NCBI RefSeq assembly: GCF_012396235.1 | Contig: NZ_JAAXPA010000009.1 | Coordinates: 62,001-126,000 of the forward strand | Reading direction: 5' to 3' | DNA from: Rhodococcus opacus | Lineage (GTDB): Bacteria > Actinomycetota > Actinomycetes > Mycobacteriales > Mycobacteriaceae | Length of the DNA stretch: 64,000 nt | In this document: positions 54,101 to 64,000 of the stretch, in pieces | How positions within the stretch are numbered: position 1 is the stretch's first letter | How the letters are laid out: each line of letters starts with the position of its first letter | Position numbers and translations under genes: made by a program | Notes under the pieces: model-generated | The model's database searches: none | What the model was told of the DNA's origin: nothing | Seen by the model: the letters and a program-made list of their open reading frames with translations, nothing else

Positions 54101-57100
54101 CCGCCCAGATCGAAGAACGACTCGTCGACACTCACCCGCGTCGCGGAGATCACGTCACCGAAGATGCCGGCGACGACCTCTTCGAGCGGGGTGCGCGGTG
54201 CGACGAATTCAACCGTGCTCGTGGCGAAGACCGGCTCCGGGAGGGCCTTGCGGTCGACTTTGAGATTCGCGTTGAGCGGCATCTCGTCGAGCACCATCAC
54301 CGTGTCCGGGATCATGTGCGACGGCAGGACGTGCCGCAATCCGTCGAGCGTCGCATCGACGTCGAGTTCGGCGCCTGCGGTCGCGGTGACGTATGCGACG
54401 AGCCGGGGACCCTGCTCGCTGTCGTGGACGACCACCACCGACTTCTGCACCACGTCGGTCGCGTTGAGTGCGGATTCGATCTCGCCGAGTTCGATCCGGA
54501 GACCGCGGATCTTCACCTGGAAGTCGCTGCGTCCCACGAACACGAGCCCGCCGTCGGCACGCTCGCGGACGAGGTCACCGGTCCGGTACATGCGGGCACC
54601 GGGCCCCTCGAACGGGTTCGCCACGAATCGTGACGCGGTGGTGCCGAACATGTTGCCGTACCCGCGGGCCAGGACCTGGCCGCCGATGTAGAGGTCACCG
54701 GTCACTCCCGGCGGCACGGGGCGCATCCGGCCGTCGAGCACGTGGTACCGGACACCGCGGAACGCGGCGCCGAACGGAACGGGCCACGACTCGGCGTCTT
54801 CGGTGGTGAGGTCCAGTTCGTACGAGGAACAGGTGACCGATGCCTCGGTCGGGCCGTAGTTGTTGAGGAGGCGCGAGTCCGTGCCGATCAGCGCCGTGCA
54901 GGCTGCCGGTCGCAGCATCTCACCGCCGAGGAGGACGACCTTCAGATTGGGCAGGACACCGTCGGTATCCAGTTCCGTGAGAACCTCGAACGCACTGGGT
55001 GCCAGGTTCGTGATCTGGACCTCGCCCGTGCCGATCATGCGGAGAATCGGTCCCGGATCGAAGCCGTCGTCGGCGAGGTGGAGCACACCGCCGTACGCGA
55101 GACCCACCCAGATGTTCTTCTGGGTCTGGTCGAACAGCGGGGAATTCGCAATCAGTAGTCCGGTGCCGTCCTTCACCCGGAGGTCGCACTGGTACGACTG
55201 ATAGTTGTTGGACAGGCCCAGCATCGGCACCATCGTGGGCTTGGGCCGTCCGGTCGACCCCGACGTCGAGATGACGTGTCCGAGGCGCTGGCCGGCATGC
55301 TCGTCCGACCACGGGTCGTGCGGGAAGTCGGTGCCGTCCAGCGTTTCGAGGTGACGCACCGTCTCGGGGTCGTCGAGCACGATCGGGTCGTCGAGCGCCG
55401 AGTTCCCGGTGGGTGCCTCGGTGAGCCCGCTCCAGGACCGGGTGGCCACCACGGTCCGCGTGCCGCTGTCCTCGATGAGGCCGGTGATCCGCTCCATTCC
55501 CCACTTCTGGTCGAACGGGGAGTACGCCGCGCCGACCTTCCAGGTGGCGAGCATCCCGATCACCCATTCGACCGAACGGGGGGTGAGCAGTGCGACGACG
55601 TCGTCGGGGCGGACACCACGGGACAGCAGTTCGCGTGCGAGCTGGTTGGCCCGGCGGTTCAATTCACCGCGGGTGGTCTCGACGCCGCCCGCCACGACGG
55701 CGCGGGCCAGCGGGTCGCGCTCGACCCACTCCTGCCAGCGCGTGACGAAGAGTTCGAGCGGCCATCCCGACGTTTCGGCGACCTCCACCTCCGGCGTCGC
55801 AACGATTTCCGGTGCGGGCACGGCGATCTCGATGTCGCCGACCAGGGCGTGCGCGTCCGCGATGACCTGGTCGAGAATGGTGCCGAAGCCGTCCTTCCCG
55901 TCCTCGGACGGCGGGGCCATCATGATCGTGGGAACCAGACCGGACAGCACCACGGAGACGATCGCGTCCGGACCCATCCCCCGCTCCGACAGCGGCGCGG
56001 ACATCAAGCGGAGCCGCTCGTCGAACTCGCGGTACGTCACCTGCATACCGTCGTGGGCGACCGCGACGGCGTCGGGGGCGACCTCGACCGCAGCGGCCAG
56101 AAGCTGCGGCAGCTCGCGAACTGTCATCGTGCGGGCAGGTCGCGCTTGGCTCAACTTTGCTCTCTCGTGTTCGGTGAGTATGTCGATGTCGCCCACAGCG
56201 ACATCGGGATCGGTGACGACGGCCTCGAGGATCCGCACGAACCGTTCGGAGATCCGTTCCGCGGTGCTGCGCTCGAACAGGTCGGTGGCGAACGTGAACC
56301 GGGCGCCGAGGCCTGCCGGTTCACCCGACTCGTCGGCCTTCTCGGTGATCGTCAACGTGAGGTCGTACTTGGCGCCCTGCGCCATGTCCTCGATCACGCG
56401 CACGGTCAGCCCGGGCAGTTCGAGCGCATCCATCCGGTTGTTCTGGAACGACAGCATCACCTGGAACAGCGGCGAGTATGCCGCCGAGCGTCGGATCCGC
56501 AGTGCCTCCACGATCTTCTCGAACGGCACGTCGGAATTGCCGAACGCGGCCAGGTCGCCTTCGCGGACCCGTTCGACGAGATCGGCGAACGAATCCCCCG
56601 GCCGCACATGGGTGCGCAGGACCAGGGTGTTGACGAACATGCCCACCAGGTCGTCGAGCGCCTGATCGCTGCGTGCGGCGAGCGGGGTGCCGACGGTGAT
56701 GTCGTCGCTGTTGCTCAGCCGCGACAGCAGCGTCGTCAATGCCGCGTGCGTCACCATGAAGAGCGAGGCACCGCGTTCCTTGCCGACCGCTTCGAGGCCG
56801 CGCCGCAACTCGGGGGTGATCGCGAAGTCGATCGAATCGCCCCGCATCGACTGCCTGGCCGGGCGTGCGTGGTCCAGCGGAAGATCGATCAGCTCGGGTG
56901 CCCCGGCGAGGGTGTCGGCCCAGTGCGCGATCTGCTTGCCCGCGAGCGACTGGGTGTCGGCGGGGTCGCCGAGGACCTCGCGCTGCCACAGCGCGAAGTC
57001 GGGATACTGCACCGGCAGCGGCTGCCACAGCGGAGCGGCACCGGCGGTGCGCGCGCTGTACGCGACCATGACGTCGCGCGCGAGCGGCGACATCGATGCC

Positions 57101-60100
57101 CCGTCGGCGCAGATGTGGTGCACGACGAGGACGAGCAGGAATTCGTTCTCGCTCGTTGCGAATAACCGGATACGCAGCGGGGGCGCGACCGTCACGTCGA
57201 ATCCCTCGGTGGCGAATTCGGTGAGGGCCGTGTGGAGTTCGGCCTCGCTCACCGGGACGGGCGTCAGGTCGAAGGGAACCTGCTCGGTGTCGACGACCTG
57301 CTGGTACGGGCCGTCGCCGGAGTCGGGGAACACGGTCCGCAGAGACTCGTGCCGCGCGAGCACATCCGACACGGCCGCCGACATCGCGTCGATGTCGAGC
57401 GAACCGGACAGACGCACGGCGAGTGGGATGTTGTACGCCGAGGACGCCGTGTCGAACCGGTTCATCAGCCACATGCTCTGCTGAGCCATCGACAGCGGAA
57501 CCCGCTCCGGGCGCGGCCGCGCGATGAGGACCGGCCGGTCGGAGCCCGTTCCGGCCTGCTCGGCCACCTTGACCGCGAGCCGTTCCACGGTCGGCGCCTC
57601 GAACAGCTCGCGCACACCCAGACGGGTGCCCGCGGCAGCGTTGAGCCGGGCGACCGCCTTCGTCGCCACGAGCGAGTTGCCGCCGAGGTCGAAGAACGAC
57701 TCGGCGACACTGATCTTCGCGAGCCCGAGCACGTCGGCCAGCACACCGGCGACCAGTTCCTCGGTGGGCGTGCGCGGCTCGATCATCTCGCCCTGCAGGG
57801 CGTCGAAGTCGGGCTCGGGCAGAGCCCTCCGGTCGAGTTTGCCTGCGGTGGTGAGCGGGATCTCGTCGAGGACGACGACCGCGCTCGGCACCATGTGCGC
57901 CGGCAGCGTGTCGCCGACGAAATGCGTCACCTCGGCCACGTCCACCGCGGCGCCCGCGGTCGGCAGCACATACGACACGAGGGCGGTCGAACCCGACGGC
58001 ATCGATGTGCCGAGGGTGGCCGCGAACTCGAGGTCCGGGTGCTTGACCAGCGCCGCGTCGATCTCGCCGAGTTCGATCCGGAAACCACGGACCTTCACCT
58101 GGAAGTCGCTGCGGCCCACGTACTCCACGCCGTAACCGGCGCGGTGCCCGTGGTCGACGACGAACCGGACGATGTCGCCCGTGCGGTACATCCGGCTGCC
58201 GTTCTCGCCGAACGGGTTCGCGACGAATCGTTCGGCAGTGAGGCCGAGTCGGTCGTGGTAACCGCGAGCGAGACCGGGGCCCGCAATGTACAACTCCCCT
58301 GCCACGCCGACGGGTACCGGGCGCAGCAGTTCGTCGAGAACGTAGACGGTGACACCGCAGACGGGACCGCCGATCTCGATCCGGCTCCCGGGCACCAGCA
58401 GGTTGCTGACGTTGCTCATGACGGTGGCCTCGGTGGGTCCGTAACCGTTGTACATCCGGCGCCCCGGCGCCCAGCGTTCCACCAGTTCCGGCGGGCACGC
58501 CTCGCCGCCGACCACGACGACCTCGAGCCGGTCGAGTCCGGCCGGCTCCACCGACGCGAGCGCGGCGGGTGTGACGAAGGCGTGGGTGATTTCGTTGTCC
58601 GCGAGGAAGTTTCGGAGTTCCTCACCGCCGTACAGGTCGGCGGGGGCAACGACCATCGTCGCGCCGTAACCGAAGGCGAGCAGCAGCTCGAGGACGGACG
58701 CGTCGAAGCTCGGGGACGCGAAGTGCAGGGTCCGTGCCGACGGGCTCACCCCGTAATGGGTGCGCTGCTCGGCGGAGAAGTTGGCCAGCCCGGTGTGAGT
58801 GACGACGACACCCTTGGGCAGACCGGTGGTACCGGACGTGTAGATCATGTACGCCGGGTGGTCGAGCCGTACCGGCGCGGTCCGCTCGGAATCCGTCACC
58901 GGCTCCGCCGACTTCGGGGCGCACAGCGCGTCGCACTCGGACGAGTCCAGGGCGAGCCATTCGACGCCCGAGGGAAGGGTGTCCCGCTGAGCGGCCACGG
59001 TCAGGCCGAGGATCGCGCCGGAGTCGGCGACCATGTGTGCGATGCGCTCGGACGGGTAGCGGGGGTCGACGGGCACGAAGGTGCCGCCGGCCTTGGCCAC
59101 TGCCCACGTTCCGATCACCGAGTGCAGCGAGCGCGTCATCCCGAGCGCCACAGACGTTTCCGGCCCCACACCGCGATCGACGAGAACCCGGGCCAGTTGG
59201 CTCGAGCGCGCGTCGAGTTCCGCGTAGGTGAGCGATTCGCCATCCGCGACGAGAGCCGTGCGCTCGCCGTTCTCCGCCGCGGTCGCGGCGAGGATCTCCG
59301 GCAGCGACAGCGGTGCGACGGCATCGGTGCCGTGCGCCGCCAGCAGGGACGCACGCTCGCCGGGAGCGAGGATGTCGATGTCCGCGACGAGCGTGTCGAC
59401 GTCCCCGGACAGCGCACCGAGCACGCGGACGACCCGCTCCATGATCTCCTCGACCTCGGCGGCCTCGAAGATCTCGGGAAGGAACTTGGCCGTGAGGTGC
59501 AGCCGCGGGTCGGTCATCGCGACGATCGCCAGCGGGTAGTGGGTGGCGTCGTTGGACGTCACGTCGAGAACGCGGAGACCCTCGATGTCGCTGCTCTTCG
59601 TGAGCGCCTCACGGTCGAGCGGGTAGGACTCGTAGACCATCAGCGTGTCGAACAGCGCGCCGAGGCCGAGTCCCTGCTGGATGTCGGTGAGCCCGACGTG
59701 ATGGTGATCGAGCAACTCGGTCTGCTCGTGCTGGATGCGGTCGAGCAGGGTGCGGACGGCGTCGCCGGCCCGGACGCGCACCCGCACCGGCAGGGTGTTG
59801 ATGAAGAGCCCGAGCATGGACTCGATGCCGGGCACCTGCGGCGGACGACCCGAGACGGTGGTGCCGAACACCACGTCGTCCCGTCCGGTCAGCCTGCCCA
59901 GCACGATTCCCCACGCGGCCTGGACGAGGGTGTTCATGGTGACGCCGAGTTCGCGCGAGCGCGCGGTCATGTCGGCGAGCAGGTCGTCCGGCAGGTCGAT
60001 CACCAGCTCACCGGGGGTGAGCGTCGGGGCGGTCTCCGCGTGCGCGGGTGCGAGGAGGGTGGGCTCCTCGATGCCGCTCAGGGCCTTCGCCCATGCGGCC

Positions 60101-63100
60101 ACGGGCACCTGCGGGTCCTGCGCGGACAGCCACTCGAGGTAGCTGCGGTACGGACGCGGCTGCGGCAGTGCCAGCGCGTCGCCGTCCACCGCGTACAGGG
60201 TCAGCAGATCCTGGATGAGGATCGGCAGCGACCAGCCGTCGAGGAGGATGTGGTGGTTGGTGACAGCGAACCGGTAGCGGTCCTCGCCCGTCTCGACCAG
60301 CAGGAATCGCACGAGAGGCGGTGCGGTCATGTCGAACCGGTCGGTCCGGTTCGCGAGCATCAGCGCCTCGAGTTCCGCAGCACGGTCGGACTCGGACTCG
60401 GACGCGGCCGAGAGGTCGACGTGCGTCCACGGCACGTCCACCCGGTCGACGACCACCTGCATGCCGGTGCCGTCGTCGCCCGCGACGAACGCGGTGCGCA
60501 GGTTGGGGTGCCTCGCGACGAGCGACTCCGCGGCGCGGCGGAGGCGGTCGGTGTCGACGGATCCGCCCAGGTCCATCACGAGCTGGGTGGTGTACACGTC
60601 GGTGGCGGTACCGGCCAGCGACGCGTGGAACAGCAAGCCTACCTGCAGCGGGGCCAGCGACCAGACGTCGGCGAGCGCGGGGTAGTCGCTCTCGAGGGTG
60701 TCGATCCGGCTCTGACTCAGGGAAACGAGGTCGAGGTCCGACGGCGTCCGGCCACCGGCTCCGGGCCGCCTCGTGTGTTCGACGAGCCCTTCGAGCGCGC
60801 GGGTCCACAGGCCGGTGAGCTCGCCGACCTCGGAGTCGGTGAGAACACCTTGGGGGAAGTCGACGGTGGCCGAAAGCCGCTGTTCTCCTTCGACATCCAC
60901 GATCATCGCGTTGATGTCGAGGGCGAAGTGCACCGGCATCTCGCTGTTGCGGGTACCGGTCAGCTCCATCGTGTCGGTGTCGGGCACCCAGCCCGCCGCC
61001 CGGAACGCGTCGGGGATCTCGCCCACCGACACCCGACCGAGGTAGTTGAAACTGATCTGCGGGCTCGGCAACGCCGCGAGAACCGCGCGGGTCTCGGCGT
61101 TGAGGAATCGCAGCATTCCGTAGCCGATGCCGTGCTCGGGTACCCGTGCGAGTTGTTCCTTCACCGATTTGACGGCCTGACCTGCGGCCGCACCGCCGGC
61201 GAGGGCGTCGCGCACGTCGACGCCGGGGGCCGACAACCGGACCGGGAACATGCTGGTGAACCAGCCGACCGTACGGGAGAGATCGGCGCCGGGCAGCACC
61301 GTCTCCTCGCGGCCGTGACCTTCGAGGTGCACGAGGGTCGAGGTCTCGGTGACGCCGCGTTCCGCGCGCCATGCCGCGACGGCCAGGGCGAGGGCGGTGA
61401 GGAGACCGTCGTTGACACCGCCGTGGAACGCGCGCGGCACGTCGGTCAGCAGACCGTCGGTGACGTCGGCCGGGACCTCGAGGCGGACCCGGCCGGTGGT
61501 CGAGACCGTATCGCGGCCGTCGAGGGCCCGCGAACCGATCAGCGGGTCCGCACCGTCGAGGGTGGTGCGCCAGTAGTCGAGTTCGGCCACGCGGCGGGCG
61601 CTCCGGGCGTTGTCGGCGAGGCCGTGCGCCCAGCGGCGGACCGAGGTGCCGACCGCCGGGAGCAGCGGGTCCGCCCCGGCGGCGATCTGCGCCCACGCGG
61701 ACGCGAAGTCGGGCACCAGCACTCGCCAGGACACCCCGTCCACGGCGAGATGGTGGATCACGACGAGCAGTCGTCCCGACTGCGGGGTGCTCTCACCCTC
61801 CCCGCTGTCGCCGTCCTCGCCGTCCCGCGGTGCGAGATCTCCGGAGTCCTCAGCGGGCGCGAACCAGACGAAACGCACCACGCTGCCGGTCGCCGGGTCC
61901 AACGTGTCCACCGTGCGCTCGAGGGCGTGCGCGGCAAGCGCCTCGAACGAGTCGGTGCCGGGTCCCTCGCTGAACTCGACGCGATCGACGAGCCGGTCGA
62001 CGTCGACGGAGCCGATCGGTGCGACCTCCAGCGACCATCCGGCCGGAGAGTCGGTGCGGCGCAGCGACGAACGCAGAGCGTCGTGGCGATCGACGACGGC
62101 CGCCAGCGTGCGCACCAGGCGGTCGCGGTCCACCTTCGGCGGCAGTGCCAGGAGGATGGACTGCGAGAAGCGGTGGAAGTCGCCGCCCAGCTCCGTCATC
62201 CAGTGCACGACCGGTGTCAGCGGCATCGTGCCGATACCGGCGCCCGGCAGTTCCTCGAGGACGTGCACCGTCGCCGATTCGGATGCCGACTTCGCGACCT
62301 CGGCGAGTGAGGCCACGGTCTTGCGCTCGAAGACGTCGCGGGCCGTGAACAGGACACCGGCTTCCTTCGCGCGGGACACCAGCTGGATCGAGACGATGCT
62401 GTCGCCGCCGAGCGCGAAGAACGAGTCGCCGACACTGACCCGTGGCAGACCGAGAACCTCGGCGAACAGTCCTGCGATCGACTCCTCCATGGTGCTGCGA
62501 GGGGCCACGTACTCACTGGACTCCGCCGCGAACGTGGGTTCGGGCAGGGCCTTCCGGTCGAGCTTGCCGCTCGCGCCGACCGGCATCTCGGCGATCACCA
62601 CGACGGCGTCGGGAACCATGTACGAGGGCACCGCACGGCCGACGTGGACCGTCAGATCCTCGACGTCCAGCGCCGAATCGGGTTCGGGGACGACGTAACC
62701 GACGAGCCGCTGCCCCAGGGAGCTGTCGTGGACGACCGCAACGGACTGCGCCACATGGGGATACGAGGACATCGCGGCCTCGATCTCGCCCAGTTCGATG
62801 CGCAGGCCGCGCACCTTCACCTGGAAGTCGGTGCGACCGAGGTACTCGATGCTGCCGTCGACGCGCCACTTGACGAGGTCGCCGGTGCGGTACAGGCGGG
62901 TTCCCGCGGCGCCGAAGGGATTGGCCACGAAGCGTTCTGCCGTGAGCTCCGGCCGGCCCTCGTAGCCGCGCGCGACCTGGGCTCCCGCGAGATAGAGCTC
63001 TCCCGCGGATCCGATGGGAGCGGGCCGGAGGTGGCCGTCGAGCACGTACGCCTCGGTGTTCCACACCGGGGTGCCGATCGGAATCGTGTGGAGGGTCTCC

Positions 63101-64000
63101 CGCTCCACCTCTCCCGCGGTGGCGTGCACGGTGAACTCGGTGGGGCCGTAGAGATTGTGCAACCCGGCGTCGGACTTCGCGCGGAACGCTGCGGCGACGG
63201 CAGGCGGAAACGCCTCTCCCGCAACGAGAACGACGCGCAGGCTGACGAGTTGTTCGCGGTCGGCCTCGGCGACGAACACCGACAGCATCGACGGGACGAA
63301 CGACGTCGCGGTGACCTTCTCGCGCGCGATCACGTCGGCGAGGTAGGCGGGATCGCGATGCCCCTCGGGCGCGGCGATCACCAGGCGCGACCCGGAAGCG
63401 AGTGCGGCGAACAGTTCCCACACCGACACGTCGAACGTCGTCGGGGTCTTCTGCAGCACGACATCGTCCGCATCGAGCGCGTAGCGCGACGCGATCCACC
63501 TGACCTGGTTCAGGACCGAAGCGTGACTCACCGCCACACCCTTCGGACGTCCGGTGGACCCGGACGTGTAGATGACGTAGGCCGGGTTGGCCGGACGCAG
63601 ATCGGCGAGCCGTTCGTCGTCGCGGATCGGGCCCGCCGGGACGCCGCGCAGATCCAGGGCGTCGATCTCCACGACGTCCTGATCGGCAGGGAAGGCGAGG
63701 TGGTCCCGCGTGACCGTGAGGATGCACAGCGGGCGGGCGCTCTCGAGCACGTACGCCGTGCGCTCGGCGGGGTGGTCGGGGTCGAGGGGCACGTATGCGC
63801 CGCCCGCCTTGACGACGGCGTACATCGCGACCATGGAGTCGAGCGAGCGGCGGATCGCGAGCGCGACCTTCGTCTCCGGACCCACTCCCCTGCCGATCAG
63901 CGTCCGGGCGAGACGGTTCACCCGCGCGTCGAACTCGGCGTACGTGAGCTCCTCGCCGTCGAAGACGAGTGCCGTCGCGTCGGGCGTGCGCGCGACCTGG
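31573..64000 (-). CDS. Giant non-ribosomal peptide synthetase, at least nine modules (5' end outside window)
   Basis: One uninterrupted frame from the right edge to the TGA at 31573-31575: 10,808 codons visible, with the start beyond the window. Domain order, N to C: A1-PCP-E, C-A2-PCP, C-stub-A3-PCP, C-A4-PCP, C-stub-A5-PCP, C-A6-PCP, C-A7-PCP, C-A8-PCP-E, C-A9-PCP-E. Each module loads one amino acid as an adenylate, tethers it to a phosphopantetheinyl Ser (LGGNSL or LGGDSI) and condenses it with the upstream chain. All condensation domains keep HHxxxDG. E domains follow modules 1, 8 and 9, and the C domains after E1 and E8 are of the D-accepting type. The chain ends in an E domain with no thioesterase or reductase, so a partner protein must extend or release the peptide. 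No MbtH gene is in the window. The + strand pap/N-oxygenase operon points towards this gene, suggesting p-aminophenylalanine-derived building blocks. Confidence 0.95.
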   Translation of the reverse strand, partial: QVARTPDATALVFDGEELTYAEFDARVNRLARTLIGRGVGPETKVALAIRRSLDSMVAMYAVVKAGGAYVPLDPDHPAERTAYVLESARPLCILTVTRDHLAFPADQDVVEIDALDLRGVPAGPIRDDERLADLRPANPAYVIYTSGSTGRPKGVAVSHASVLNQVRWIASRYALDADDVVLQKTPTTFDVSVWELFAALASGSRLVIAAPEGHRDPAYLADVIAREKVTATSFVPSMLSVFVAEADREQLVSLRVVLVAGEAFPPAVAAAFRAKSDAGLHNLYGPTEFTVHATAGEVERETLHTIPIGTPVWNTEAYVLDGHLRPAPIGSAGELYLAGAQVARGYEGRPELTAERFVANPFGAAGTRLYRTGDLVKWRVDGSIEYLGRTDFQVKVRGLRIELGEIEAAMSSYPHVAQSVAVVHDSSLGQRLVGYVVPEPDSALDVEDLTVHVGRAVPSYMVPDAVVVIAEMPVGASGKLDRKALPEPTFAAESSEYVAPRSTMEESIAGLFAEVLGLPRVSVGDSFFALGGDSIVSIQLVSRAKEAGVLFTARDVFERKTVASLAEVAKSASESATVHVLEELPGAGIGTMPLTPVVHWMTELGGDFHRFSQSILLALPPKVDRDRLVRTLAAVVDRHDALRSSLRRTDSPAGWSLEVAPIGSVDVDRLVDRVEFSEGPGTDSFEALAAHALERTVDTLDPATGSVVRFVWFAPAEDSGDLAPRDGEDGDSGEGESTPQSGRLLVVIHHLAVDGVSWRVLVPDFASAWAQIAAGADPLLPAVGTSVRRWAHGLADNARSARRVAELDYWRTTLDGADPLIGSRALDGRDTVSTTGRVRLEVPADVTDGLLTDVPRAFHGGVNDGLLTALALAVAAWRAERGVTETSTLVHLEGHGREETVLPGADLSRTVGWFTSMFPVRLSAPGVDVRDALAGGAAAGQAVKSVKEQLARVPEHGIGYGMLRFLNAETRAVLAALPSPQISFNYLGRVSVGEIPDAFRAAGWVPDTDTMELTGTRNSEMPVHFALDINAMIVDVEGEQRLSATVDFPQGVLTDSEVGELTGLWTRALEGLVEHTRRPGAGGRTPSDLDLVSLSQSRIDTLESDYPALADVWSLAPLQVGLLFHASLAGTATDVYTTQLVMDLGGSVDTDRLRRAAESLVARHPNLRTAFVAGDDGTGMQVVVDRVDVPWTHVDLSAASESESDRAAELEALMLANRTDRFDMTAPPLVRFLLVETGEDRYRFAVTNHHILLDGWSLPILIQDLLTLYAVDGDALALPQPRPYRSYLEWLSAQDPQVPVAAWAKALSGIEEPTLLAPAHAETAPTLTPGELVIDLPDDLLADMTARSRELGVTMNTLVQAAWGIVLGRLTGRDDVVFGTTVSGRPPQVPGIESMLGLFINTLPVRVRVRAGDAVRTLLDRIQHEQTELLDHHHVGLTDIQQGLGLGALFDTLMVYESYPLDREALTKSSDIEGLRVLDVTSNDATHYPLAIVAMTDPRLHLTAKFLPEIFEAAEVEEIMERVVRVLGALSGDVDTLVADIDILAPGERASLLAAHGTDAVAPLSLPEILAATAAENGERTALVADGESLTYAELDARSSQLARVLVDRGVGPETSVALGMTRSLHSVIGTWAVAKAGGTFVPVDPRYPSERIAHMVADSGAILGLTVAAQRDTLPSGVEWLALDSSECDALCAPKSAEPVTDSERTAPVRLDHPAYMIYTSGTTGLPKGVVVTHTGLANFSAEQRTHYGVSPSARTLHFASPSFDASVLELLLAFGYGATMVVAPADLYGGEELRNFLADNEITHAFVTPAALASVEPAGLDRLEVVVVGGEACPPELVERWAPGRRMYNGYGPTEATVMSNVSNLLVPGSRIEIGGPVCGVTVYVLDELLRPVPVGVAGELYIAGPGLARGYHDRLGLTAERFVANPFGENGSRMYRTGDIVRFVVDHGHRAGYGVEYVGRSDFQVKVRGFRIELGEIDAALVKHPDLEFAATLGTSMPSGSTALVSYVLPTAGAAVDVAEVTHFVGDTLPAHMVPSAVVVLDEIPLTTAGKLDRRALPEPDFDALQGEMIEPRTPTEELVAGVLADVLGLAKISVAESFFDLGGNSLVATKAVARLNAAAGTRLGVRELFEAPTVERLAVKVAEQAGTGSDRPVLIARPRPERVPLSMAQQSMWLMNRFDTASSAYNIPLAVRLSGSLDIDAMSAAVSDVLARHESLRTVFPDSGDGPYQQVVDTEQVPFDLTPVPVSEAELHTALTEFATEGFDVTVAPPLRIRLFATSENEFLLVLVVHHICADGASMSPLARDVMVAYSARTAGAAPLWQPLPVQYPDFALWQREVLGDPADTQSLAGKQIAHWADTLAGAPELIDLPLDHARPARQSMRGDSIDFAITPELRRGLEAVGKERGASLFMVTHAALTTLLSRLSNSDDITVGTPLAARSDQALDDLVGMFVNTLVLRTHVRPGDSFADLVERVREGDLAAFGNSDVPFEKIVEALRIRRSAAYSPLFQVMLSFQNNRMDALELPGLTVRVIEDMAQGAKYDLTLTITEKADESGEPAGLGARFTFATDLFERSTAERISERFVRILEAVVTDPDVAVGDIDILTEHERAKLSQARPARTMTVRELPQLLAAAVEVAPDAVAVAHDGMQVTYREFDERLRLMSAPLSERGMGPDAIVSVVLSGLVPTIMMAPPSEDGKDGFGTILDQVIADAHALVGDIEIAVPAPEIVATPEVEVAETSGWPLELFVTRWQEWVERDPLARAVVAGGVETTRGELNRRANQLARELLSRGVRPDDVVALLTPRSVEWVIGMLATWKVGAAYSPFDQKWGMERITGLIEDSGTRTVVATRSWSGLTEAPTGNSALDDPIVLDDPETVRHLETLDGTDFPHDPWSDEHAGQRLGHVISTSGSTGRPKPTMVPMLGLSNNYQSYQCDLRVKDGTGLLIANSPLFDQTQKNIWVGLAYGGVLHLADDGFDPGPILRMIGTGEVQITNLAPSAFEVLTELDTDGVLPNLKVVLLGGEMLRPAACTALIGTDSRLLNNYGPTEASVTCSSYELDLTTEDAESWPVPFGAAFRGVRYHVLDGRMRPVPPGVTGDLYIGGQVLARGYGNMFGTTASRFVANPFEGPGARMYRTGDLVRERADGGLVFVGRSDFQVKIRGLRIELGEIESALNATDVVQKSVVVVHDSEQGPRLVAYVTATAGAELDVDATLDGLRHVLPSHMIPDTVMVLDEMPLNANLKVDRKALPEPVFATSTVEFVAPRTPLEEVVAGIFGDVISATRVSVDESFFDLGGNSLSATRVAARVTSATGTEVGIRDLFDAPTVATLAKLVEDRAHHGSTRPALVAGERPRELPLSLAQQRMWFLNRFDPSSPAYNVPLTVRLRGELDVAALAAALSDVVARHEVLRTVFPDSDSGAHQVILPAAGIDLALEPVDVREDDLRDRMFEFGSTGFDVTDTIPVRARLFRLGATDHVLVLVMHHIASDGASTLPLARDVMTAYAAHLDGTQPAWPALPVQYADYALWQRDVLGSEDDPDSLAAAQIDFWSKTLAGVPDVLALPTDRPRPTVRSMAGASVGFSVDEDIHRRLGEVARAHNVSLFMVLHASLSVLLARLSSSTDIAIGTAVAGRGDQALENLVGMFVNTLVLRTEVEPGTSFAELLEQVRTQDLAAFSNQDVPFEQLVDALKPTRSTAYSPLFQVVLTHQVNGIPSLEFAGLEATPGAVDVEFSKFDLTVDLRELWSDEGAPTGITGVLGFATEIFDAETVQGFADRFVRILAAVAGGGTDVAVGDIPILDAEETQELTPVRGIEGTSPTTLVELLSAAVAANPDGDAVVSGGESITYRELDERSNRLARILIERGVGAETFVGLGTTRSIASIVGIWAVAKSGGAYVPIDPRYPDERIAHMVTDSGVSLGLSVSSEVGRLPADVDWLVLDSEDFENAAARYSTAPVAEAERRTAVTPANSAYVIYTSGTTGQPKGVVVTHRGLANFAAEQRERYQVTTDSRTLHFASPSFDASVLELLLAVGAGATMVIAPTDVYGGPEFAQFLREHRVTHGFVTPSALASVDPSGLDDFQFVVAGGEAVPAELAARWAPGRSLFNGYGPTETTIMTNISDPMAADGPVTIGGPIRGTSALVLDDRLRPVPVGIAGDLYLSGLGLARGYHRRTPLTAGRFVANPYGEPGDRMYRTGDVVRWTKDADGALTVDYVGRSDQQVKVRGFRIELGEIDAVLAKHPAVDFATTSVLPGPSGDSVLVSYVLPVPGAEVDVTRMLDFVGEFVPTYMVPSTIVTLDAIPLTPVGKLDRRALPEPEFLTAGREYLAPETDVERTVADIFVDVLGVERVGLDDSFFDLGGNSLVATRVVSRLNTALSTDLGVRELFEAPTVAGLARRVAEHGAGTAARPALVPRPRPDRIPLSLAQQRMWFANRYDPASAAYNIPLALRLTGSLDVAALQTALRDVVVRHESLRTLFPSSPEGPYQVVRTPDEVGIDLAVAPVADDTDLHRQVFALATTGFDVAKAVPVRAALYRVGGESSTEHVLVVVIHHISADGGSMAPLARDLLVAYSARAQGDAPAWVPLPVQFADFALWQRDVLGSEDDPESESARQLAYWKDTLAGVPDLLDLPLDRPRTPNRSAAGARVEFEIDADLRAALAELAGRHSATPFMVVHAAFAVLLSRMSGSDEVVVGTPVAGRGDAALDDLVGMFVNTLALRTGVSQSATFAEVLGGARETDLGAFGNTDTPFERLVEVLAPGRAAGYAPLVQVMLTFQNNETARLELPGLTVTALDTESTLAKFDLTLGIDEQGSDANGATRAVFDYATDIFDEATIAGYRDRFLRILRAVTADSEVIVGDIDILSADEHADLADGADDGAVESLGSHTVAEELANRPLPELLDAAASINPDGIALSHNGTDVTYGQWHEKSGELARTLASVGVGPEAAVTVALSTLLPGILDGASGEGFADRFAGMLAGVIAETTTASDPSAPLAGVLMSWVGHVQADPDAFALDADGVRLSRRELNCRANQLARELESRGVGADDVVALVVPRSVEWVVGMLAAWKVGAAYAPVDPAYPVERIAAMIEDSRARAVVATTAWPDTDAVAAEVLVLDDPGVARALAAHDDSDPADRWTEPGADGRLAYVISTSGSTGRPKPTLVPMAGFVNMLDWYRRETGLSSGDGVLVTSAPGFDLTQKNVWGALSSGAGVYLAVDGFEPQSILRTIADNDVHVVNMAPSAFEVLVDLDDDNALSSLRMIFLGGESVNIVPLKPLLAEGVRIVNSYGPTEASDVVARYEITANDAAAGQLRVPTGTALANVSLHVLDARLRRVPDGVTGELYVGGIAVGRGYGGLRGLTASRFVADPFGAPGTRLYRTGDLVRRRPDKNLEFLGRTDFQVKIRGLRIELGEIESALLAQPSIYQAVVVVHDSDQGQRLVGYVVLSAQSGDAPDAAAVLAAVGENLAPHMVPDALVVLDEMPLNNNGKVDRKQLPEPDFEVHAGEFVAPRTPMEEIVAGAFTEVLGVEHVGATDSFFDLGGNSLSAARVVARLDVALGAELTVREVFENPTVEGVSALLERIGTSGRERIPLVPADRPARVPLSLAQSRMWFVNQFDTTSPAYHLPLAVRMSGAVDLDALSRGWADVLERHESLRTVFPVHGDTPHQMVLPTADVVSDLRVTLVADEQDLYARMAALAATGFDVTDTVPVRVACFEIGENDHVLMVVIHHISADGASLAPLFADVMTAYAARTAGTAPAWEPLPVQYADFALWQRDVLGDESDPESVMTRQLAYWQESLAGLPEVLELPADRPRPAVQSMRGATAHFSIDAQTHRALLSVARASNSTLFMVVHAALAVLLERLSNQTDVAIGTPVAGRGDPALDRLVGMFVNTLVLRASVRPDDTFADLLAQVRSTDLNALGHSDVPFERLVEVLDVPRSTAHQPLFQVALSFDNNESVRMEFPGLEISALDAPLEVAKFDLQLSVGERYADGAAAGIAATFNYSTDIFDEQTVLAFADRFGRILRAVSADRDVVLGDIEILDAAEKAAIAPVRGPQSIEPRTLPELLRSGVEISPESVAVSFEGREVTYRELDERSNQLARVLIDRGVGPENYVALAITRSVESILGIWSIAKAGGAYLPLDPKLPFERVGEMLSDSAAVLGLTVARHHDDLPGTVPWIVLDEAAAAEEIGARSAGAVEDADLRRALTVDHPAYLIYTSGSTGKPKGVVVTHRGLANLTREVREHYVVSPNSRFLHVASPSFDTSVGEMLAAFSAGATLVISPADVYGGDELADLIRRERVNNVVMTPTALMTVDPDGLDSVTSVVVGGDTCTPELVARWAPGREMRNAYGPTETTVIVTITEPMVAGERVTIGSPLRGVESLILDSRLRPVPEGVPGELYICGPSVTRGYHNRPSVTAERFVANPFGEPGARMYRTGDVVRWADGHRVEYVGRSDFQVKVRGFRVELGEIDAALAAQSNVEFAVTVGRENPAGLTTLMSYVLPADGATVDPESLKSVVGETLPPYMVPSVVILLDEIPLTGIGKLDRARLPEPEFVTAGAEFRAPTTPAEETIAGIFADVLGLEQVSVDDSFFDLGGNSLSATRVVSRAGQVFGRRIGVRELFEAPTVAGLAARIGTPDENIRQRPVLAPRERSAFVPLSLAQSRMWFINRFDPDSPAYNIPLAVRLTGALDVDALQSAVFDVLDRHESLRTIYPDSPEGPHQVILPADQVRLDLTPAAVSDDELREQLVEMVTAGFDVTADVPPIRTRLFEVGPQDYVLALVVHHVSTDGESTAPFVRDVMVAYASRAAGGEPGFAPLPVQYADYAIWQRELLGSEDDPDSLIAAQLAFWKKTLAGVPDLLELPVDRPRPPVQSLRGSRIDFTIDAEVHRGLAALARRHNASVFMAVHAAFAVLLSRLSGTEDISVGTPIAGRGERELDDVVGMFVNTLALRVQVDGQQTFDEILDRAREADLEAFSHADVPFERLVEVLNPARSMAHHPIFQVGYSFQNTTKAELELPDLTVTPLEVEGDTAQFDLHLILGDSPEGEQMSGVFTFATDLFDAATVKRFADMFRRVLAAAVDSPRTAVGDLPLAGSDERALVVSGWNDTERALPETTLADMFASAAAENPDVTALVFEGESLTYADFSARVNRLARHLVGRGVGPETVVGLAIPRSVELLVGMYAIAAAGGAYLPIDPDHPAERTAYVLESAQPVCVLATRAVVGGLPGGVDYLLLDELDLGGMDPAPLTDSERIAPLRPENAAYVIYTSGSTGRPKGVAIAHRAIANQLRWKQSEYPLTAEDSVLLKTAATFDLSVWEFWWALTAGARLVVATPDGHRDPSYLAALVAEQQVSTVHFVPSLLSAFVAVAEPAQLVLLTRVLCIGEALPADTMLRFRDVSNAEIFNLYGPTEAAVSVTHYRCGDERDGSVPIGRPEWNTQTYVLDSRLHPVPAGVTGELYLAGEQLARGYFGRHDLTAERFVANPFGDAGHRMYRTGDLVRWNRDGNLDYVGRSDFQVKVRGFRIELGEIERALVAHPSVAQAVVVVHHDRHTGDRLVGYVVPEQGNSVDDTDVLTFAGRSVPGYMVPSALIALDALPLNINGKLDRKALPEPEFGGAADHYKGPRTPVEEIVAGVFADVLGHERVSVDTSFFDLGGNSLVATRVVARVNAALDTSIGVRELFEAPTVIALSARAEQSDSAGANRPALVPQPRPARIPLSPAQSRMWFINQFDTASAAYNIPLAIKLTGHLDVAALEQALGDVVERHETLRTTYPDTGAGPGQVVLSRARSFTSLDVENVADENTLRERVISLVTAGFDVAKAVPVRARLLRIDAEQHVLVIVVHHISSDGASTAPLARDVVIAYSARAAGSEPAWAPLDVQYADFSLWQHELLGDENASDSLATKQIDYWRTTLSGLPDVLPLPTDRPRPPAQSMRGANFDFEIDAELRGRLGALAREHNASLFMVAHAALSVLLARLSATDDIAVGTAIEGRGEAALDDLVGMFVNTLVLRAQVDVDATFSDLLAQVRQHDLGAFTHTEVPFERLVEILQPERSTAFSPLFQVALAFQNIEQAHLELPGLTVEGLDGGISAAKFDLQLTLADAADADGDAPMRGVFTYATDLFDERTIASFAFRFQRILEAITADASVLIGDIDVLSENEHEVLAPVRGADSAAPELLSSILAAAAAVDPDAVAVVCSDEQVTYRELDERSNRLARVLIGRGIGADDFVALALTRSVESILSIWAVAKTGAAFVPVDPSYPFDRILHMVTDSRVEVGLTTGAHVGELPDTVRWLVLGEDEMDGDCASVSSEAVTDADRIRPTRVDDAAYVIYTSGSTGLPKGVVVTHTGLANVTTEQVERLRLTPQSRVLHFASPSFDASVFELLHAVAAASTMVIASGVVYGGDELARLLKKQKVTHAFITPAALTTVDPAGLEGIEVLSVAGEACPPELMQKWAPGRRMFNLYGPSEATIWSTSSNPMKADRPVTIGGPTRGVDVVVLDSRLTPVPVGVAGELYVAGPSVARGYHNRFALTAERFVANPFGGPGERLYRTGDVVRWVHDGETGDLVLDYVGRSDFQVKVRGFRIELGEIDAELGSHPSVDFAVTLGHHREQTGQTVLVSYVMPAPGASIDVAELSAFVSETLPGYMVPSSIMAIDSVPLTPAGKLDRKALPEPQFVSAASEYCAPSTPMEKAIADVFAQVLGVDHVSVDDSFFALGGDSIVSIQLTTRAKNAGVLFTARDVFERKTVSALADVADWATDVESVKLEELPGGGVGSIPLTPIAHWLVETAGTFEKFSQAVLLTTPPAVTRDQLVATVDAVLERHDILRSRLTRTGDDWAFETLPTEAAFGADDLIEQIEFTDKPGTDGFERLARAALDRAAERLDPASGRMTQFVWFAPAASLPGQSGRLLVLAHHLVVDGVSWRVLLPDFATAGSQITAGQPAQLEPVGSSVRAWAHGLVEEAKSPHRVAELDFWRGMLADTDPLIGKRAFDPARDVIARTDRLSMTFSTQVTQALLTTIPQSVNGGVNDGLLAALALAVARWRGLRNGTEDRSVLINLEGHGREEATVPGADLSRTVGWFTSLYPVRLDVSRADLDDAFDGGTSTGAALKAVKEQLLAVPDKGIGYGLLRYLNEETAPALASLPTPQIGFNYLGRAGSVDLPAEIRDLGWIPDSDSGEFGGAMDDDMVAPAVLSINAVTSETASGPQIEAKIAFATEILDEADVWELAELWHAAATALAERASAPNGGGLTPSDVPLVSVTQDDLEALERRYPDATDVWPLAPLQSGMFFHSVLAEDAVDVYTAQVVLDFQGIVDTSRLRGAAEALIARHANLRTAFVPDDSGTAVQVVVDRVALPWEELDLSRLSEAERAERMSSVLSEHRSARFDMSRPPLMRFLLIRTGENSYRFSISNHHILLDGWSMPLLMKDLLVLYATRGDGSVLPRVRGYRDFLGWLSERDTDASRSAWAHALAGLDGPTVLAPAPSSEDRPEPAEFALHLGEVVSENLARIARDRGLTMNTIVQAAWGLLLARMTASDDVVFGATVSGRPPEVAGIESMVGLFINTIPIRVRIDPRESLLGLLERLQAEQSTLFDHHHIGLPEIQQIAGIGGLFDTLTVFESYPVDRAGLTEDSDIDGLRVAGVQISDASHYPLSLLAQSDSELQLVLKYLPDVFGADTVERLGSRLNRILQTIAAGSSTLVGDLDLLTGDERELVLSGWNDSGHDVTDESVVSMFGAQVARTPDRTAVVADHVRLTYAEFDARVNRLARHLMSMGVGPDSVVGIAMRRSLDMVISLYAVHTAGGAYVPIDPEHPADRTSYVVDSAMPTCVLSLADDIANLDVDVPVYLVEDFDLSEYADGPVEDSERLAELRPDNLAYALYTSGSTGRPKGVAIPHSALANQLAWMRDVYGIGAQDVVLQKTPFTFDASVWELFLPLVVGGTLVIASPDGHRDPEYMAATVGTEAVTVIQFVPSVLTMFLDAATADRCGSLRLVFAGGEPLPQSAADRVSGLGSAELVNLYGPTEVTINSTAHVVEPSGTATIAPIGSPAWNTRVYVLDAHLNPAPIGVPGELYLDGAQLARGYVNSSALSAERFVANPFGDSGARMYRTGDLVRWNENGVLEFVGRTDFQVKVRGLRIELGEVEEAFVRYRDVAQAAVIVHNSEVGARLVAYVVPKPDAVLDPAALNGFVAESLPEYMIPDSVMVLAELPLGTSGKLDRRALPVPDFASAADFRAPRTDTERALATVFGELLGRESVGIDDSFFELGGDSIVSIQLVARARSAGIHFTARDVFERRTVAELAAVADSGESAAAVLQEYEGGGVGTVPLTPVARKMVERGGDFDRFVMPLMLTLPAGIEREQVTATIAAVVDKHDVLRSTLVTSGVEDALEIAPAGSVDIDATVHRVEIAAGDEPGSPEFDAVAGAAFDAALDRLDPRTGSMLQFVWFDPAESDRRGRLLVVPHHLVIDSVSWRILVPDFATAGAQIAAGTSPSLEPVGTSLRRWTDGLLEAAVEPERVAELEVWEHMLTGPDPLLGSRELDLETDLVSTLERTRVDVPAPVTEALLGGTPGALDGEIGDVLAAAVALAVAAWRRDRGVEASSTVVTLEGHGREESTVPGADLSRTVGWFTTMYPARLDLAGVDIADALRGGAGAADAVQAVRDQLSAIPDRGIGYGLLRYLNPDTSAVMRNWPEPQIVFNYIGRVSAAEVPEAVRGLDWLPDFESPVTGGFEKSAMPAQAVLDIQSVISETAEGLQLSAFMSFPPGILSTPEVDRFGEFWVAALTALVAQAEERSGR
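36190..40860 (-). other. NRPS module 8: C-A8-PCP8-E8
   Basis: C domain with [10 protein letters not shown]8 has [30 protein letters not shown] and [11 protein letters not shown]; hand-aligned code [23 protein letters not shown] near 37816-37827, the form that pairs with E domains. E8 (about 36200-37680) has [10 protein letters not shown] and GYGLLRYLN, so the residue should be D. Confidence 0.84.
40870..44040 (-). other. NRPS module 7: C-A7-PCP7
   Basis: C domain with [10 protein letters not shown]7 has [29 protein letters not shown] and [11 protein letters not shown]; hand-aligned code DLWHLILVSK, close in pattern to Ser-type codes but with Ile at position 301. PCP motif [10 protein letters not shown] near 41006-41019. 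Confidence 0.83.
44050..47210 (-). other. NRPS module 6: C-A6-PCP6
   Basis: C domain with [10 protein letters not shown]6 has [29 protein letters not shown] and [11 protein letters not shown]; hand-aligned code DTGVVGAVIK, related in its second half to A2/A4. PCP motif [10 protein letters not shown] near 44190-44202 (plus strand reads CGAGTTTCCGCC). Confidence 0.83.
47220..50760 (-). other. NRPS module 5: C-[A stub]-A5-PCP5
   Basis: The C domain has HHISADGGS. As in module 3, an A-domain stub (about 49000-49350) precedes a complete A5 with [16 protein letters not shown] and FDLTQKNVW. The hand-aligned code DLKNFGSDVK is different from A3, but both have Lys at position 239 and Asn at 278. PCP motif [10 protein letters not shown] near 47363-47377. 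Confidence 0.85.
49000..49350 (-). other. Truncated adenylation-domain N-terminus (stub) in module 5
   Basis: [39 protein letters not shown] and [13 protein letters not shown] form an A-domain start that ends at the same place as the module 3 stub. A segment resembling a C-domain end ([17 protein letters not shown]) and a new A-domain start ([19 protein letters not shown]) follow. It has no catalytic motifs. Confidence 0.8.
50770..53950 (-). other. NRPS module 4: C-A4-PCP4
   Basis: C domain motif [10 protein letters not shown] (L-accepting type). A4 has [30 protein letters not shown] and [11 protein letters not shown]; its code DALFVGGIMK differs from A2 only by Ile/Val. Modules 2 and 4 therefore probably load the same or a very similar amino acid. 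PCP motif [10 protein letters not shown] near 50903-50916. Confidence 0.85.
53960..57530 (-). other. NRPS module 3: C-[A stub]-A3-PCP3
   Basis: The C domain has HHICADGAS. It is followed by an extra truncated A-domain N-terminus (about 55780-56127) and then a complete but divergent A3. A3 has [16 protein letters not shown] (Pro for the usual Gly after PK), [11 protein letters not shown] and FDQTQKNIW; its hand-aligned code is DQKNLGNVTK. The PCP motif [10 protein letters not shown] is near 54091-54105. Confidence 0.85.
55780..56127 (-). other. Truncated adenylation-domain N-terminus (stub) in module 3
   Basis: From [13 protein letters not shown] through [15 protein letters not shown] to [12 protein letters not shown] the sequence is a normal A-domain start (cores A1-A2 region). 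It then breaks off into a linker ending [20 protein letters not shown], which resembles the end of a C domain, before the real A3 begins at about 55770. No P-loop or active site is present, so it cannot adenylate. Confidence 0.8.
57540..60720 (-). other. NRPS module 2: C(D-accepting)-A2-PCP2
   Basis: The C domain opens with [11 protein letters not shown] and has [10 protein letters not shown], the pattern of C domains that accept a D-configured donor, consistent with E1 upstream. The A2 code, hand-aligned, is DALFVGGVMK, nearly identical to A4. [13 protein letters not shown] and [11 protein letters not shown] are the key blocks. The PCP motif [10 protein letters not shown] is near 57671-57685. 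Confidence 0.85.
60740..64000 (-). other. NRPS module 1 (partial): A1-PCP1-E1
   Basis: A1 lacks its N-terminus and C domain (outside window). [16 protein letters not shown] and [10 protein letters not shown] are intact. A hand-aligned specificity code reads DVWSLALVHK, in the Ser/hydroxy-amino-acid style but not a match I can name. The PCP Ser is in [10 protein letters not shown] near 62398-62409. E1 (about 60780-62270) has [10 protein letters not shown] and GYGMLRFLN, so the residue should be delivered as D. E1 carries an acidic loop of about 25 residues (61780-61860) absent from E8 and E9. Confidence 0.85.

Noticed and set aside
31573..64000. Repeated modules as a tandem DNA repeat or assembly duplication
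   Set aside because: Modules share motifs but differ throughout in sequence, specificity codes and linkers; this is ordinary paralogy of NRPS modules. Read-level support would still be needed to exclude collapse.

Overview
The window is high-GC actinobacterial DNA. Packed ATGA/GTGA gene overlaps, a complete yrbE-mce lipid-import operon, many beta-oxidation genes and a giant non-ribosomal peptide synthetase (NRPS) gene point to a Rhodococcus-type mycolic-acid bacterium, with R. jostii or R. opacus the best guess. This is inference from gene content; no search was run. No rRNA, tRNA, CRISPR array or insertion sequence was seen. No stretch longer than 300 bases lacks a gene or a recognisable gene remnant.

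Left part, 1-2145 (+): the 3' part of a DrrA-type ABC ATPase and two overlapping ABC-2 permeases. 2165-12318 (-): an mce operon read right to left: fadD-type acyl-CoA synthetase, yrbEA, yrbEB, mceA-F (mceE is a lipoprotein) and a small coiled-coil gene. The fadD-yrbE-mce order is that of mycobacterial mce1. 12445-17654 (-): fadA thiolase, fadB (broken by one frameshift beside a 12-bp inverted repeat), a nitronate monooxygenase-like gene and an enoyl-CoA hydratase. A divergent tandem-domain TetR regulator (17932-19164) is the obvious candidate to control them. 19203-24695: an MpaB-type oxygenase, an aldehyde dehydrogenase and a divergent acyl-CoA dehydrogenase sharing a palindrome-rich promoter, a GntR regulator and a secreted lipase. 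The first 24 kb is therefore mainly lipid import and breakdown.

Right part, 24.9-64 kb, looks like one natural-product locus. Four translationally coupled + strand genes (24926-29320) encode 4-amino-4-deoxychorismate mutase (PapB), a fused ADC synthase (PapA), 4-amino-4-deoxyprephenate dehydrogenase (PapC) and an AurF/CmlI-type di-iron N-oxygenase. Together they predict p-aminophenylalanine and its oxidation to a nitro- or hydroxylamino-aryl group, as in the chloramphenicol and obafluorin pathways. A more AT-rich segment (29.4-31.4 kb) with two family-2 glycosyltransferases, one frameshifted, separates them from the NRPS.

The NRPS gene (31573 to beyond 64000, - strand) shows at least 10,808 codons and nine modules: A-PCP-E / C-A-PCP / C-[stub]-A-PCP / C-A-PCP / C-[stub]-A-PCP / C-A-PCP / C-A-PCP / C-A-PCP-E / C-A-PCP-E. 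It ends in an epimerization domain with no thioesterase, so another protein must finish or release the peptide. Two modules carry a truncated extra adenylation-domain N-terminus in front of an unusual adenylation domain. I infer a nine-or-more-residue peptide with three D-residues and possibly amino- or nitro-phenyl side chains. The product is not predicted beyond that.
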